Assembly: GCF_016820535.1 (NCBI RefSeq)
Contig: NZ_JADHDY010000019.1
Coordinates: 25,047-89,046 of the forward strand
Origin: Sporosarcina beigongshangi
Lineage (GTDB): Bacteria > Actinomycetota > Actinomycetes > Actinomycetales > Micrococcaceae
Reading direction: 5' to 3'
Length of the DNA stretch: 64,000 nucleotides
This document shows positions 33,933 to 42,863 of the stretch, in pieces. The translations under genes and the position numbers were made by a program. Positions within the stretch are counted from its first letter, which is position 1. The number at the start of each line of letters is the position of its first letter. The notes under the pieces are model-generated. The model had not been told where the DNA came from and did no database searches. It saw only the letters and a program-made list of their open reading frames with translations.

Positions 33933-34748
33933 TCAGAAGGCTCCCGTGTCCGGCTCCGACAGGAAGCCGGCTAGCCGATCCGCCATGACGGCGGGTTCCC
34001 AGCTGTGATTCGCTGCGGGCAGAGTTTCCGCTCGGGCATGCGGGCGATGTGCGGCAATGGATTCTGCCGCCGTCGACATCAAGGGCTGGGTCTGCTTGCC
34101 CACCAGGACCAGCGTGCGCGCAGCAATGGGGGAGAGCAGTTCGCCGCGCGGGGCTGTCTGTGTCCACGCCAGCGACTCGGAATCCGATTTCAGTGAAGGT
34201 CCCAGGATGTCATGACCGGCCAGCCGGGACTGTTCCGTGCACCGTCCAACCATTCCGGGGGCATGTCCTTCATGAAGTGCTCTATGACCTCATCCGGGGT
34301 TCCCCCGGCGATTTTCTCCCGCAGCCCCGCCAGGAATTCCGCGCCGTCGGCGCCCAGCTCCGGGCCCGGCGGCACCTCAAAGAGCACCATGGCGCCAACG
34401 TCCAGGCCGGCTGCCGCGCCTGCCAGGCTGATGGCGCCCCCTGATGAATTGCCGACCAGCGCCACCGGGACGCCGGGGGCTGTCTTGGACATCCTTGCTG
34501 ATGGCGCGCAGGTCCTCGATCGTGCCGGCGAGCGTGAAGGACGGTGCCTCCATGCTTTCGCCGCGGCCGCGCCGGTCAAAATTGATGACACGGACGCCCT
34601 TGCCGACCAGCAGTTCAGCCATGGCAGCCGTAGTGGGGTCAAAGGCCCGGAACTGCATTGCCCCGGCTACGAGCACCACCGCGGGGCCCGCGCCGAGGCT
34701 GTCATAGGCAATGCGGGTTCCGTCCCGTGAGATGGCAAAGTTGGACAT
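33933..34748 (-). pseudogene. Alpha/beta hydrolase broken by two frameshifts
   Basis: The protein reads in three consecutive frames. Frame one starts MSNFAISRDGTRIAYDSLG and runs to EDLRAISKDV (about 34485). Frame two gives VPVALVGNSSGGAISLAGAA, the nucleophile elbow, and continues to WLDGARNSPGWP (about 34215). Frame three gives GPSLKSDSESLAWT, ARTLVLVGKQTQPL and AANHSWEPAVMADRLAGFL, with the catalytic His, to the stop at 33933. Together they make one complete TAP/epoxide-hydrolase-like protein of about 270 residues. Each junction needs a single small indel. It is either a recent pseudogene or carries two sequencing errors. Confidence 0.85.
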
Positions 34749-34967
34749 GGTTTCTCCTGGTTGGATTTGTGTCCGGGTGACAACAAAAAAGCTCCTGCCG
34801 CGTGATGCAGCTGTCTACGGAATGGCCGCTTCCGGCCGCCGGCGACAGTCCCGCACGGGTTCCGCCGTGCCGGCCACTGCATGGGGCGGGGCGGGCGCAA
34901 CGGCCGACACCGCCGTCGTCCTTTTCCTGGTGCGTTTCGTGGCTCGAGGCGGGACGGTGTGCGGCGT

Positions 34968-35747
34968 TTAAGGAAAGAAGAGCATTTTCACGAGGGCAAC
35001 CGTGCCAATGACGATGATGGTGGCGCGCAACGCGGTGGGCGGCAGTTTTCGCCCGAAGCGGGCGCCCACCAGGCCGCCAAGGAAGGCGCCGACGGCGATG
35101 AGCCCCACGACCTTCCAGTCGATGTACGCGCCAGCCACGACGATGAAGGCCAGGGCCGCGATGGCGTTGACGGCGGTGGTCAGCACGTTCTTGACGGCGT
35201 TGATCTGCTGCAGCGCCAGGGTGGTCACAATGCTCATCAGCCCCACGATCAGGATGCCTTGGGCCGCGCCGAAATATCCCCCGTACATGCCGAGGACAAA
35301 GATGCCGGAGATCAGGCCAACGGTGCTGCGCGAGGGTCCCGCGCCATCCTCCCGGGGGCCGGTGTAGCGGCGCAGGGCCATGCGCCGCTGCAGGGCCGGG
35401 CCGAACGCCACCATGAGGATGCCCAGGATGATCAGCGCCGGGACAATGGCGTCGAAGGCGGCGGCGGGCAGCACCAGCAGGAGCAGCGCCCCGAGCAGCC
35501 CGCCCGCTGCGGAAGCCGGCAGAAGGCGCTTGAGCATGGCCTTGTTCGGGGCCAGCTCCCTGCGGTAGCCCCACGTGCCGGACAGGCCGCCGGCCACTAG
35601 GCCGATGTTGTTGGAGATGTTCGCGGTCAGCGGCGGGTAGCCAAACAGCAACAGCACGGGAAAGGTGACAAGTGTGCCCGAACCCACCACCACGTTGATC
35701 ATGCCGGCCCAGAAGCCGGCTAGGAGTATTGCCGCGAGCTCCAGCAT
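34968..35747 (-). CDS. TauE/SafE-family sulfite/organosulfonate exporter-like membrane protein
   Basis: A 259-residue protein with about eight transmembrane segments. Conserved motifs are GFWAGMINVVVGSGTLVTFP at the start and a second half-repeat GIFVLGMYGGYFGAAQGILI. This internal duplication is typical of TauE/SafE (DUF81). The exported anion is unknown. The 219 bases between its stop and the broken hydrolase hold no convincing gene. Confidence 0.92.
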   Translation of the reverse strand: MLELAAILLAGFWAGMINVVVGSGTLVTFPVLLLFGYPPLTANISNNIGLVAGGLSGTWGYRRELAPNKAMLKRLLPASAAGGLLGALLLLVLPAAAFDAIVPALIILGILMVAFGPALQRRMALRRYTGPREDGAGPSRSTVGLISGIFVLGMYGGYFGAAQGILIVGLMSIVTTLALQQINAVKNVLTTAVNAIAALAFIVVAGAYIDWKVVGLIAVGAFLGGLVGARFGRKLPPTALRATIIVIGTVALVKMLFFP

Positions 35748-35820
35748 GAATCGTCCTAGGGTCGGAAAAGGTCCGCGGGTGCGGGATGCTTCACTCAGGG
35801 TAACGCGGTGCCGCGCACTG

Positions 35821-36207
35821 TCAGGAGTCGGTGCTTGACTTTTGCGTCTTTTGTGCGGCCAGCCAGGCCATGATGTCCTCGCGGCGGATGCGCCGGTGTG
35901 AGCCGCGGTATTGCACGGCCAGTTCGCCGCGGTCCGTCAGGTTCCGTAGGAAAGTGTTGGAGATCCCGGCAAGCTCCGCGGCCTGGGAGGTGGTGAGCAG
36001 TTCGGAAATGCTGGCCACGCTGACGGCGTCCCCGCGTGAGAAACGCAGCAGCAGGTCAAGGACGGCCTCCCGGGCCCCGGCTTCCAGGCGGTGCACCGTG
36101 CCGTCCACAAAGACGGTCACATCGTCGCTGCCCGACAAGGCGCGGGCCAGGGACGCCTGGGCGGCGGGCGGCAGGGGCGGGCTGACCTTGGGTGCGTCTA
36201 ATGTCAT
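35821..36207 (-). CDS. Excisionase/MerR-type helix-turn-helix protein
   Basis: A 128-residue protein. The C-terminal half contains an excisionase-family HTH: ELLTTSQAAELAGISNTFLR, then GSHRRIRREDIMAWLA. The N-terminal half (TVFVDGTVHRLEAG) is like that of antitoxin-type HTH proteins that usually precede a PIN-domain toxin. No toxin gene follows here, so it is an orphan. An ATG nine bases upstream (36216) is an alternative start. Confidence 0.85.
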   Translation of the reverse strand: MTLDAPKVSPPLPPAAQASLARALSGSDDVTVFVDGTVHRLEAGAREAVLDLLLRFSRGDAVSVASISELLTTSQAAELAGISNTFLRNLTDRGELAVQYRGSHRRIRREDIMAWLAAQKTQKSSTDS

Positions 36208-36329
36208 GGAACACATGGTATCCGGCCTGCCGGTGCCCCTTAACGTCCCGGAGGACCCTGCCGCCTGCCCCGGGCCGCCCCTGCCCAGGCGCGCCCCGGG
36301 CCCGTAGGACTGCCGGTATGGTTGGCCAC

Positions 36330-37382
36330 ATGGCACAACAGATTCGCACAGCACTGCTGGGGTACGGGCTGGCAGGAAGCGTTTTTCACGCCCCGGCACT
36401 GTCGGCGCTTCCACAGTTCACTTTGGTTGTCATCGTCGCCTCCGATCCCGGGCGCCAGGCGGAGGCCCGGCGGGACCACCCGGAGGCGGCCGTGCTCAGC
36501 CGGGAGGAGTGGGAGTCGCAACGGGACCTCATGGACATCGACCTTGTGGTGGTCGCGACCCCGCCGGCCACGCACGCACCGCTGGCGGCGGCTGCGCTGG
36601 AAGGCGGGTGCGCCGTCGTGGTTGACAAGCCCTTCACGCTGACCAGCGGGCAGGGGGAGGCGCTGATAGCGTTGGCGAAAGAGCGCGGCCAGCTGCTGAG
36701 CACCTACCAAAACCGGCGCTGGGACGGTGAATTCCTGACGCTGGCGAAGCTGCTTGCCGAGGGTGCGCTGGGCGAGGTGTGGCGCTTTGAATCCCGACTG
36801 GAGCGCAACCAGCCCGTCATCACCAAGCCGTGGAAGGCGGAGGCGGGGGTGGCCGACGGCGGTGGGTTGCTTTTCGATCTCGGCACGCACCTGATTGACC
36901 AGGCGCTGCTGCTGTTTGGCCCCGTGGTGCGCAGCTACGGGGAACTGCGGGCGCGGCGGCCGATGGAACGGGCCGAGGACGACGTCTTCATCGCCCTGGA
37001 GCATGCCGGCGGCGTCATCTCCCATCTGTGGGTCAACGCCAACGTTGCGCAAAACGGCCCCCGGCTGCGGGTGCTGGGTTCCGGCGGGGCGTACGTCAAG
37101 GACGGCGCAGATGTGCAGGAAGCGCAGATCCGCGCGGGAATCCTTCCGGGGATGCCCGGCTACGGCGAGGAGCCGGAGGAGGCGTGGGGCAGGCTCGGGT
37201 CGGACGGGGAAACCGTCGCCGTGCCCACCGAACGCGGCGATTTTTCATGCTATTACGAGCTGCTGGCCGCGGCCATTCTCGACGGCGGACCCCTCCCCGT
37301 CGACCCCGCCGACTCCGTCGCGGGGCTGAGCATTGTCGAAGAAATTCGCGCTTCCCATGTGCAGCGCACCGCCAGCACGTAA
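36330..37382 (+). CDS. Gfo/Idh/MocA-family oxidoreductase
   Basis: A 350-residue NAD(P)-dependent oxidoreductase. The N-terminal Rossmann fold reads TALLGYGLAGSVFHAPAL. The conserved EKP motif appears as VVDKPFT, with Asp for Glu. The C-terminal domain includes YQNRRWDGEFLTL and FDLGTHLIDQALLLFGP, carrying the active-site His. The substrate, probably a sugar or inositol derivative, is unknown. ATG at 36318 is an alternative start; TATGGT just before 36330 fits a -10 box for leaderless translation. Confidence 0.9.
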   Translation: MAQQIRTALLGYGLAGSVFHAPALSALPQFTLVVIVASDPGRQAEARRDHPEAAVLSREEWESQRDLMDIDLVVVATPPATHAPLAAAALEGGCAVVVDKPFTLTSGQGEALIALAKERGQLLSTYQNRRWDGEFLTLAKLLAEGALGEVWRFESRLERNQPVITKPWKAEAGVADGGGLLFDLGTHLIDQALLLFGPVVRSYGELRARRPMERAEDDVFIALEHAGGVISHLWVNANVAQNGPRLRVLGSGGAYVKDGADVQEAQIRAGILPGMPGYGEEPEEAWGRLGSDGETVAVPTERGDFSCYYELLAAAILDGGPLPVDPADSVAGLSIVEEIRASHVQRTAST

Positions 37383-37439
37383 GCTGGGCGAACAATTGTC
37401 GAGCCGTAGACTTACGCACCGCGGGAGGCTGAGCCCACC

Positions 37440-38714
37440 ATGAGCCGCAAGGACGCTGCCGGGTACCACAACCCGGAATCCACCAATCTGGCGCTCGCAG
37501 AGCCAACCGTGAATGTCCGCCGCCGGTGGATTCTTTCCATTGTGCTGGTCAACATTGGCATCAACGCCGCGTTCTTTGGCCCGATACAGGTGCTGCTGGG
37601 CCAGCAGGCGGCGCACTTCAGTGAGGCCGACAAGGAGGGCATCTTGGCCCTGGTCACGGGCGCCGGCGCCGCGATGTCGCTCGTGGCCAACCCTCTCTTT
37701 GGGACGTTCAGCGACAGGACGGTCTCCCGCTTTGGGCGTCGTGTCCCATGGGTGTTCATCGGTGCGCTGCTGGGAATGGCCGGACTGCTGGGCCTTGCCG
37801 GGGCTCCCACCGTCGCCGCGATGGTGCTTCTGTGGTGCCTGGTGCAATTGGGCTGCAACGGTGCGCTGGCCGCCACCACGGCAGCCATCCCCGACCAGGT
37901 GCCTGTGCGCCAGCGCGGCAGCATCGGAGGGTTGGCCTCCATGGGCACCGTGGTGGGCATCCTGGTGGGTGCTGCCATCGCCGCCGCCGTGGCCGGAAAC
38001 TTTCCGCTCGGATTTGTCATCTGTGCCGTGGCCCTGGGTGCCGGAATGGTCCCCTACCTGTTCTTCTCCAACGACTTCGTACTGGACCCGGCCGACAGGC
38101 CCCCGTTTACCTGGGCTTCGTTCGCCAAGGGGTTTTGGATCTCCCCGCGCCGCTATCCGGACTTTGGCTGGGCCTGGATCACCCGCTTCCTGGTGAACGT
38201 GGGAAACCACTTGGTGACCCTGTACCTGCTGTTTTTCCTCAGCGATGCCGTGGGCTACGAGAACCCTGAGATGGGTGTGCTGATCCTGACCGGCATGTAC
38301 TCGATCCTGACGCTCATCACGGCCGTGATTGGCGGACGCTGGACGGACCGTGTGGGCAAACGCAAACCTTTTGTCATCGCCTCCTCAATCATCATTGCCT
38401 CCGCCGCACTCATTTTGGCGTTCTTCCCCACGTGGCCCGGGGCTCTCGCCGGTGCCGCAGTGCTCGGGGTCGGCTACGGCGTGTACCTGGCGGTTGACTT
38501 TGCGCTCCTGACCCAGGTCCTGCCGTCGGCGGCGAGCAGGGGCAAGGACATGGGCGTGATCAACGTGGCGAATTCCCTGCCCCAGGTTATTGCACCGATC
38601 ATTGCCTGGCCCCTGGTCACCATCCTGGGCGGCTATGTCACGCTCTACGTGGTGGCGGCCGTCATTGGCCTGTTGGGTGCGGTGTTCGTCGTGAAAATCA
38701 AGGGAGTCGACTAG
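37440..38714 (+). CDS. MFS transporter
   Basis: A 424-residue 12-TM major facilitator. The loop 2-3 motif is NPLFGTFSDRTVSRFGRRVP, and the equivalent in the second half is GGRWTDRVGKRKP. TTAAIPDQVPVRQRGSIGGL and the PPFTWASFAKGFW loop recall the sugar/polyol MFS group found near glycosidase loci. The substrate is unknown. The start follows GGGAGG by about 7 bases. Confidence 0.9.
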   Translation: MSRKDAAGYHNPESTNLALAEPTVNVRRRWILSIVLVNIGINAAFFGPIQVLLGQQAAHFSEADKEGILALVTGAGAAMSLVANPLFGTFSDRTVSRFGRRVPWVFIGALLGMAGLLGLAGAPTVAAMVLLWCLVQLGCNGALAATTAAIPDQVPVRQRGSIGGLASMGTVVGILVGAAIAAAVAGNFPLGFVICAVALGAGMVPYLFFSNDFVLDPADRPPFTWASFAKGFWISPRRYPDFGWAWITRFLVNVGNHLVTLYLLFFLSDAVGYENPEMGVLILTGMYSILTLITAVIGGRWTDRVGKRKPFVIASSIIIASAALILAFFPTWPGALAGAAVLGVGYGVYLAVDFALLTQVLPSAASRGKDMGVINVANSLPQVIAPIIAWPLVTILGGYVTLYVVAAVIGLLGAVFVVKIKGVD

Positions 38715-38761
38715 CGGTGTTTGCGCCTGCACTGGCGGTGCAGAGGGGAAGCCGAAATCGC

Positions 38762-38796
38762 TGACACTGTGTCATTAAGATCTTGACAGAGTGTCA
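38762..38796 (+). promoter_or_regulatory. Two TGACA...TGTCA palindromes in the heme oxygenase promoter (HrtR-like sites)
   Basis: TGACACTGTGTCA (38762-38774, perfect 6-bp arms) and TGACAGAGTGTCA (38784-38796, 5-bp arms) have centres exactly 22 bp apart, about two helical turns. They resemble the operator I recall for the heme-sensing TetR repressor HrtR of Lactococcus, ATGACACAGTGTCAT. The second overlaps a TTGACA -35 box. That a heme sensor binds here is inference. Confidence 0.65.
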
Positions 38797-38812
38797 CTAT
38801 CTTTGATTAGCT
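38783..38812 (+). promoter_or_regulatory. Predicted sigma-A promoter of the heme oxygenase gene
   Basis: TTGACA (38783-38788) is a consensus -35 box. TTAGCT (38807-38812) is a plausible -10 with an 18-bp spacer. The -35 lies in the second palindrome and the start region in the iron box, so both factors could block RNA polymerase. Confidence 0.55.
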
Positions 38813-38830
38813 AAGGTTACCTTAACCTAA
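38812..38830 (+). promoter_or_regulatory. DtxR/IdeR-type iron box upstream of heme oxygenase
   Basis: TAAGGTTACCTTAACCTAA matches the 19-bp DtxR/IdeR consensus at 15 of 19 positions by eye. It lies just downstream of the -10 box and 14 bases before the start codon. Iron-loaded DtxR/IdeR would repress heme oxygenase when iron is plentiful. Confidence 0.8.
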
Positions 38831-38844
38831 TTATGGAGTTGCCT

Positions 38845-39540
38845 GTGTCTGCACCCGCCGTTGAATCCGCATTGCCTGAGGCCCCTGCCGCTTTGTCGCA
38901 GGAGCTCAAAACCCACACCGCTGCGGCCCATGCGGCCGCGGAAGACTCCACGTTTGTGGCGGACTTGATGGGCGGGGCCCTGGATGATGCGGCCCTGGTG
39001 AGCCTGCTCGACCAAAGCCTGGTCATTTACCGTGCGCTGGAAACCGCGCTTGCGGACCACGTTGGCCATCCCCAGCTGGGCGCCTTCATCGACCCCAAGC
39101 TGGCTCGCGTTGCGGCCCTTGAGGCGGACATGGCCTACCACCACGGCGAGGACTGGGAAGCCCAGCTGGCCGACGGCCGCATTGCCATCATGCCGGCAAC
39201 CCGCGTCTACGCCGACGCGCTCTCCACCCTGGGCAGGGAATCCATTGAGTTCTTGTTGGCGCACCACTACGTTCGCTACATGGGCGACCTTTCCGGCGGC
39301 CTGATCATCCAGCGCATGGTCCAGCGGCACTATGGAATTGCCGATGAGGGCCTGAACTTTTACGCCTTCGACGAGATCGCCAAGCCCAAGCCGTACAAGG
39401 ACGCCTACCGCGAGCTTCTCGACACCACCGATTTCACCCGTGGCCAAAAGGATGCCGTGCTGAACTTTGCCGCCGAGTCCTTTGAGCTCAACCGCGCCGT
39501 CTTCGTTGACCTCGACGCCGCGCGCAAGGCCGCGGCCTAG
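38845..39540 (+). CDS. hmuO: Biliverdin-producing heme oxygenase
   Basis: A 231-residue heme oxygenase that opens heme to biliverdin, CO and Fe2+, releasing iron from host or environmental heme. The proximal heme ligand is His29 in THTAAAHAAAEDS. The distal helix has the signature YVRYMGDLSGGLIIQ. The start chosen is GTG 38845, six bases after GGAG; an in-frame ATG at 38833 lies closer to the iron box and has no ribosome site. No heme uptake genes are adjacent. The promoter carries both an iron box and HrtR-like sites. A perfect bidirectional terminator follows. Confidence 0.93.
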   Translation: MSAPAVESALPEAPAALSQELKTHTAAAHAAAEDSTFVADLMGGALDDAALVSLLDQSLVIYRALETALADHVGHPQLGAFIDPKLARVAALEADMAYHHGEDWEAQLADGRIAIMPATRVYADALSTLGRESIEFLLAHHYVRYMGDLSGGLIIQRMVQRHYGIADEGLNFYAFDEIAKPKPYKDAYRELLDTTDFTRGQKDAVLNFAAESFELNRAVFVDLDAARKAAA

Positions 39541-39572
39541 CCGGTTTTACAGGCGGCCGGCCACCCACATGC

Positions 39573-39614
39573 CCAAGGGCGACGGCGGAACTCAAGTTCC
39601 GCCGTCGCCCTTGG
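39573..39614. terminator. Bidirectional terminator between heme oxygenase and DUF2079
   Basis: A perfect 19-bp stem (arms 39573-39591 and 39596-39614) with loop tcaa separates convergent genes. It shares the GACGGCGGAAC core with the rlmN terminator. Confidence 0.85.
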
Positions 39615-39627
39615 CCTTGGCAGGCGG

Positions 39628-41064
39628 TTAGCGCTTCCGGGCCACCTGGTACCGGGAGTCGGTGAACACCATTTGGTAGGCGGTGCCCGGGAACCGCTGC
39701 TCCGCCTCGAACGCCGCGGCACCGGGCAAGACGCCGGGGCGGCCCGAGACATCGATCAGGACATACTCCGGGGCCGGGTTTCTGTTGCCGATCCAGTAGA
39801 CCTCGGTGCGGTCCACGAGGTAGCTCATGAGGGAGATGTCGGTCTCCACGGTGACGCCGTCAGGTATGGCCGCAAGCGCATCGTTCGATGAGGTGGCCGT
39901 GGTGGTGGCGAAATGTGTGGCGGGGCTCAGAAGCGTCCCGAATGCGTATTGGCTGCTCAAAACAACAGCGATCAGCAGCATGCCGGCCCCCAACAGCTTC
40001 CGAAGACCCCGTGAAAAGAGGGGGCGACGGCGCATGAGGGCGTCGATGGCGGCGGCGAACACCACCGGCATGAGCACTGCGCTGTACTGCCACTCCTGCC
40101 CCCAGTAGACAGGCAGTTCGGACAGGAAACGCCAGGCGAGGGTTGGCAGCACAATCAACGTCAGCGGCGACAAGAGGCACAGGCCCACCGTGATGGCGAC
40201 CAGCAGCGACATCGTGATGAGCTTTTCCGGGTCGAAGAAGGAGAGCGGATCGCTGAGCAGGCCGGTGATGTTGAGCTGGCTTTCATACGCCCACTGGTCG
40301 CCCGGGTTCATGGCGGGCAGAATCACCTGCGTTGCGAGGATAAACCAGGCCAGGCCCCACACCGACAGCCAAAGTCCTGCCATGGTGCGGGCGCGGAGCG
40401 TCATGACGAGGCCGATCACCAGGACCGTCAGGCCAAGGTCCTCCTTGACGAAGACCAGCAGTGCGGCCCAGATCCAGGCCGAGCGCCACCGCTCGTCCAG
40501 CAGAGCGGCGAGTGAGAGTGCAAGAAGCGGCACGGCAAAGGCGACCTCATGGAACTGGGCGTCGATGGCAGACTGCAGTCCCCAGCTCAGTGCATAGGCG
40601 GCACCGATGCAGACACCCGTAATCCGGCCCAGGTGCTTTATGGCGCAGTGGGCGACCACCGCAACCGACACCGCGATGAGGATGTTCTGAACCACCAAAA
40701 GCGTGAACGCATGGGGGAACAGCTTGTAAATGGGGCCCAGCACCACCAACAACGGGTGAAAATGGTCGCCCAGCAGGTTGTAGCCCTCGCCCTTCAGGCT
40801 GACGATGGGCGGCTGGAAATTTGAGTAGGCCTTGGCCAACTGCGTAAAGATGCCCAAGTCCCAGGACCGGATCGTGAAACTGCGCCACTGCAACCACGAG
40901 AACACGGAGTAAAGCGCCAGTGCCAGGGCGCCCACGGCCGCGGCGAGGGTCCACGGGCGTGTCGCAGCACGAGCGATGGAAGCCAGCAGGGCGGGCCGAG
41001 TGCCTGTGCCGGCCGGGACCGGTTCTTCAGGCACGTGTTTGGCGGGATTCTGCAGAGTCGTCAC
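39628..41064 (-). CDS. DUF2079 polytopic membrane protein
   Basis: A 478-residue protein with about ten transmembrane segments. The diagnostic DUF2079 features are RSWDLGIFTQLAKAY and NLLGDHFHPLLVVLGPIY in the first extracellular loop and AIDAQFHEVAFAVPLL. The C-terminal 100 residues are extracytoplasmic. The fold resembles GT-C glycosyltransferases, but the function is unknown. Confidence 0.9.
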   Translation of the reverse strand: MTTLQNPAKHVPEEPVPAGTGTRPALLASIARAATRPWTLAAAVGALALALYSVFSWLQWRSFTIRSWDLGIFTQLAKAYSNFQPPIVSLKGEGYNLLGDHFHPLLVVLGPIYKLFPHAFTLLVVQNILIAVSVAVVAHCAIKHLGRITGVCIGAAYALSWGLQSAIDAQFHEVAFAVPLLALSLAALLDERWRSAWIWAALLVFVKEDLGLTVLVIGLVMTLRARTMAGLWLSVWGLAWFILATQVILPAMNPGDQWAYESQLNITGLLSDPLSFFDPEKLITMSLLVAITVGLCLLSPLTLIVLPTLAWRFLSELPVYWGQEWQYSAVLMPVVFAAAIDALMRRRPLFSRGLRKLLGAGMLLIAVVLSSQYAFGTLLSPATHFATTTATSSNDALAAIPDGVTVETDISLMSYLVDRTEVYWIGNRNPAPEYVLIDVSGRPGVLPGAAAFEAEQRFPGTAYQMVFTDSRYQVARKR

Positions 41065-41147
41065 AGGGAAAGTCTAGGCCGTGCGCCGGGGAAGGCTCCC
41101 ATCGCGAAGCCCGCCAGCGCCGCTGCGAAGGATGAGATCATTGCAGC

Positions 41148-41648
41148 ATGGATGCACAAATCGTTTGGACCATAGTTTGCGGCCTTGCCATCCTGGTGGG
41201 AGCCACCGGGATCATCATCCCAGTGCTGCCCGGCAGCACATTGATCGCGATCAGCCTGCTGGCGTGGGCCCTGGCAGTGGGCACCACCACCGGGTGGGTG
41301 GTGTTCGGAGTCGGTGTGGCATTTGTTGCCGCGGGCATGGCCTCGAGCGCGGTCTTGACGGGGCGTGCCATGAAGAAGAGGTCGATTCCCGGAAGGTCCG
41401 TTGTGGTTGGCCTGCTGCTGGGCATTGTGGGGTTCTTCGTGATTCCCGTGGTTGGCCTGCTCGTGGGCTTCGCCGTGGGGTTGTTTGCATCCGAGCTCCT
41501 GCGCCAGAAGGATGCGAAGGCTGCCGTGTCGTCATCGGTGGCCGCATTGAAGGCGACCGGACTGGGGATTCTGGCTGAATTCGGCTTTGCCGCGTTGGCA
41601 GCGGGAACCTGGGGCGTGGGTGTCCTGGTGTACTTCCTGAACCGCTGA
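41148..41648 (+). CDS. DUF456 membrane protein
   Basis: A 166-residue protein with four or five transmembrane segments and Gly-rich repeats. VGATGIIIPVLPGSTLIAIS and GLLLGIVGFFVIPVVGLLVGFAVG are the two conserved blocks of DUF456. Function unknown. It is divergent from the DUF2079 gene with an 83-bp gap. Confidence 0.9.
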   Translation: MDAQIVWTIVCGLAILVGATGIIIPVLPGSTLIAISLLAWALAVGTTTGWVVFGVGVAFVAAGMASSAVLTGRAMKKRSIPGRSVVVGLLLGIVGFFVIPVVGLLVGFAVGLFASELLRQKDAKAAVSSSVAALKATGLGILAEFGFAALAAGTWGVGVLVYFLNR

Positions 41649-41662
41649 CGGCGGCATGAAAG

Positions 41663-42154
41663 TTAGGGCATGTCCACCACGACGTGCAGGCCGGCCATTC
41701 GGCCACCGCAGCGTTCATTGCCGGAAATCCGCGTCCAGTTCAAGGCAGTTGACTGGGTTGCAAGCAGTGCACCATTGCGGTCGAACACGCTGAAGTTGAC
41801 CGAGTTCGGAGGCTGGGCGCCCACGGTCAACAACCAGCTGCCGTCAGCCTGCGGTGTCAGGACCCGGTTGTTGGCGATGGAATGGAGCGCCGCGGCGGCA
41901 ACCGTGGCAGGTGCTGCGGGGACGCAATCGGTGCTGGTGCACGCCGTCACGGCCGCGGCATTGGTCATGCCGGCGGGACCCCCGGAAAGCGACAGCGTGA
42001 CCTGGTTGTTCCAGTTTGGGGAGGGGCATGGACGGCCGTCCCGGTCCAACACGATGGCGCCGATGATGAATGCCATGCAGAAGGCAGCGACCAATGGAAC
42101 AAGCACGAGTTCCACGCGGCGTCGAGTTGTTGGGGCGGCAGGCATGCGAATCAT
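41663..42154 (-). CDS. Hypothetical single-pass membrane-anchored protein
   Basis: A 163-residue protein. A basic N-terminus (TTRRRVE) precedes one transmembrane segment (LVLVPLVAAFCMAFIIGAIV, about residues 14-33). An extracytoplasmic domain with two or three cysteines follows, including ACTSTDCVPAAP. I recognise no family. The frame is open further upstream, but that part has no start signal and is antisense to sequence before the GNAT gene. It converges with the DUF456 gene. Confidence 0.65.
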   Translation of the reverse strand: MIRMPAAPTTRRRVELVLVPLVAAFCMAFIIGAIVLDRDGRPCPSPNWNNQVTLSLSGGPAGMTNAAAVTACTSTDCVPAAPATVAAAALHSIANNRVLTPQADGSWLLTVGAQPPNSVNFSVFDRNGALLATQSTALNWTRISGNERCGGRMAGLHVVVDMP

Positions 42155-42281
42155 GCTATCGAAGGACCCTGACTGTTTGCCGGTAGGAATCTGCGAATTG
42201 CTGCAACGGCGATCCCGTCCCGGACAGGCCGGAAGCGGCGGGCGTCCGGGCGGGGCGGACATTCCGCACTAGGATCTTTCC

Positions 42282-42863
42282 ATGGCCCCCAAGATTTCCG
42301 CCCCGCCCCAGCCGGCCTACCCTTTCGCCGGCAGCGGCATCCGCCTGCGACCTGTCACCGAAGCAGATGCGTCCGCCATCAATGCCTACCGTTCGATCGC
42401 GGAAGTGGCCCGTTACCTCCCGCATCCGCCGCACACCATGGCCGACACCATGCTCACCGTCGCGTCGATGGCCTCCCAATCCGAACTGTCCACACCAGGG
42501 CAGTGGCTGGACCTTGCCGTGGAGCATGGCGATTCTACCGAGGCCGTCGGCGAAGTCCTGCTCAAGTGGGACGAAGCCAATCCGCAGCGTGGCGAGATCG
42601 GCTTCGTCCTCAGCCCTCGGGTGCAGGGCCGCGGGATTGCCTACGCCGCCTGTGCGGCCGCCCTGGGCATCGCGTTCAACCACTTTGGCTGGCACCGCGT
42701 CGAAGGCATCTGCGACGACCGCAATGAAAAGTCCGCTGCACTTATGACCCGGCTCGGCATGCGGCTGGAGGCAACTTTTGTCGAGGCCGACTGGTCCAAG
42801 GGTGAATGGATTACGCTTCGCCACTACGCCGTCCTTAAGAGGGAATGGCAGGCCCGTGCCTGA
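42282..42863 (+). CDS. GNAT-family N-acetyltransferase (RimJ/RimL-like)
   Basis: A 193-residue acetyltransferase. The N-terminal strand is IRLRPVTEADASAINAYRS. The acetyl-CoA loop is in GFVLSPRVQGRGIAYAACAA, and WHRVEGICDDRNEKSAALM then LGMRLEATF matches the RimJ-type C-terminus. The acceptor is unknown, either a protein N-terminus or a small amine. Its stop overlaps the start of the following GntR gene. Confidence 0.9.
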   Translation: MAPKISAPPQPAYPFAGSGIRLRPVTEADASAINAYRSIAEVARYLPHPPHTMADTMLTVASMASQSELSTPGQWLDLAVEHGDSTEAVGEVLLKWDEANPQRGEIGFVLSPRVQGRGIAYAACAAALGIAFNHFGWHRVEGICDDRNEKSAALMTRLGMRLEATFVEADWSKGEWITLRHYAVLKREWQARA

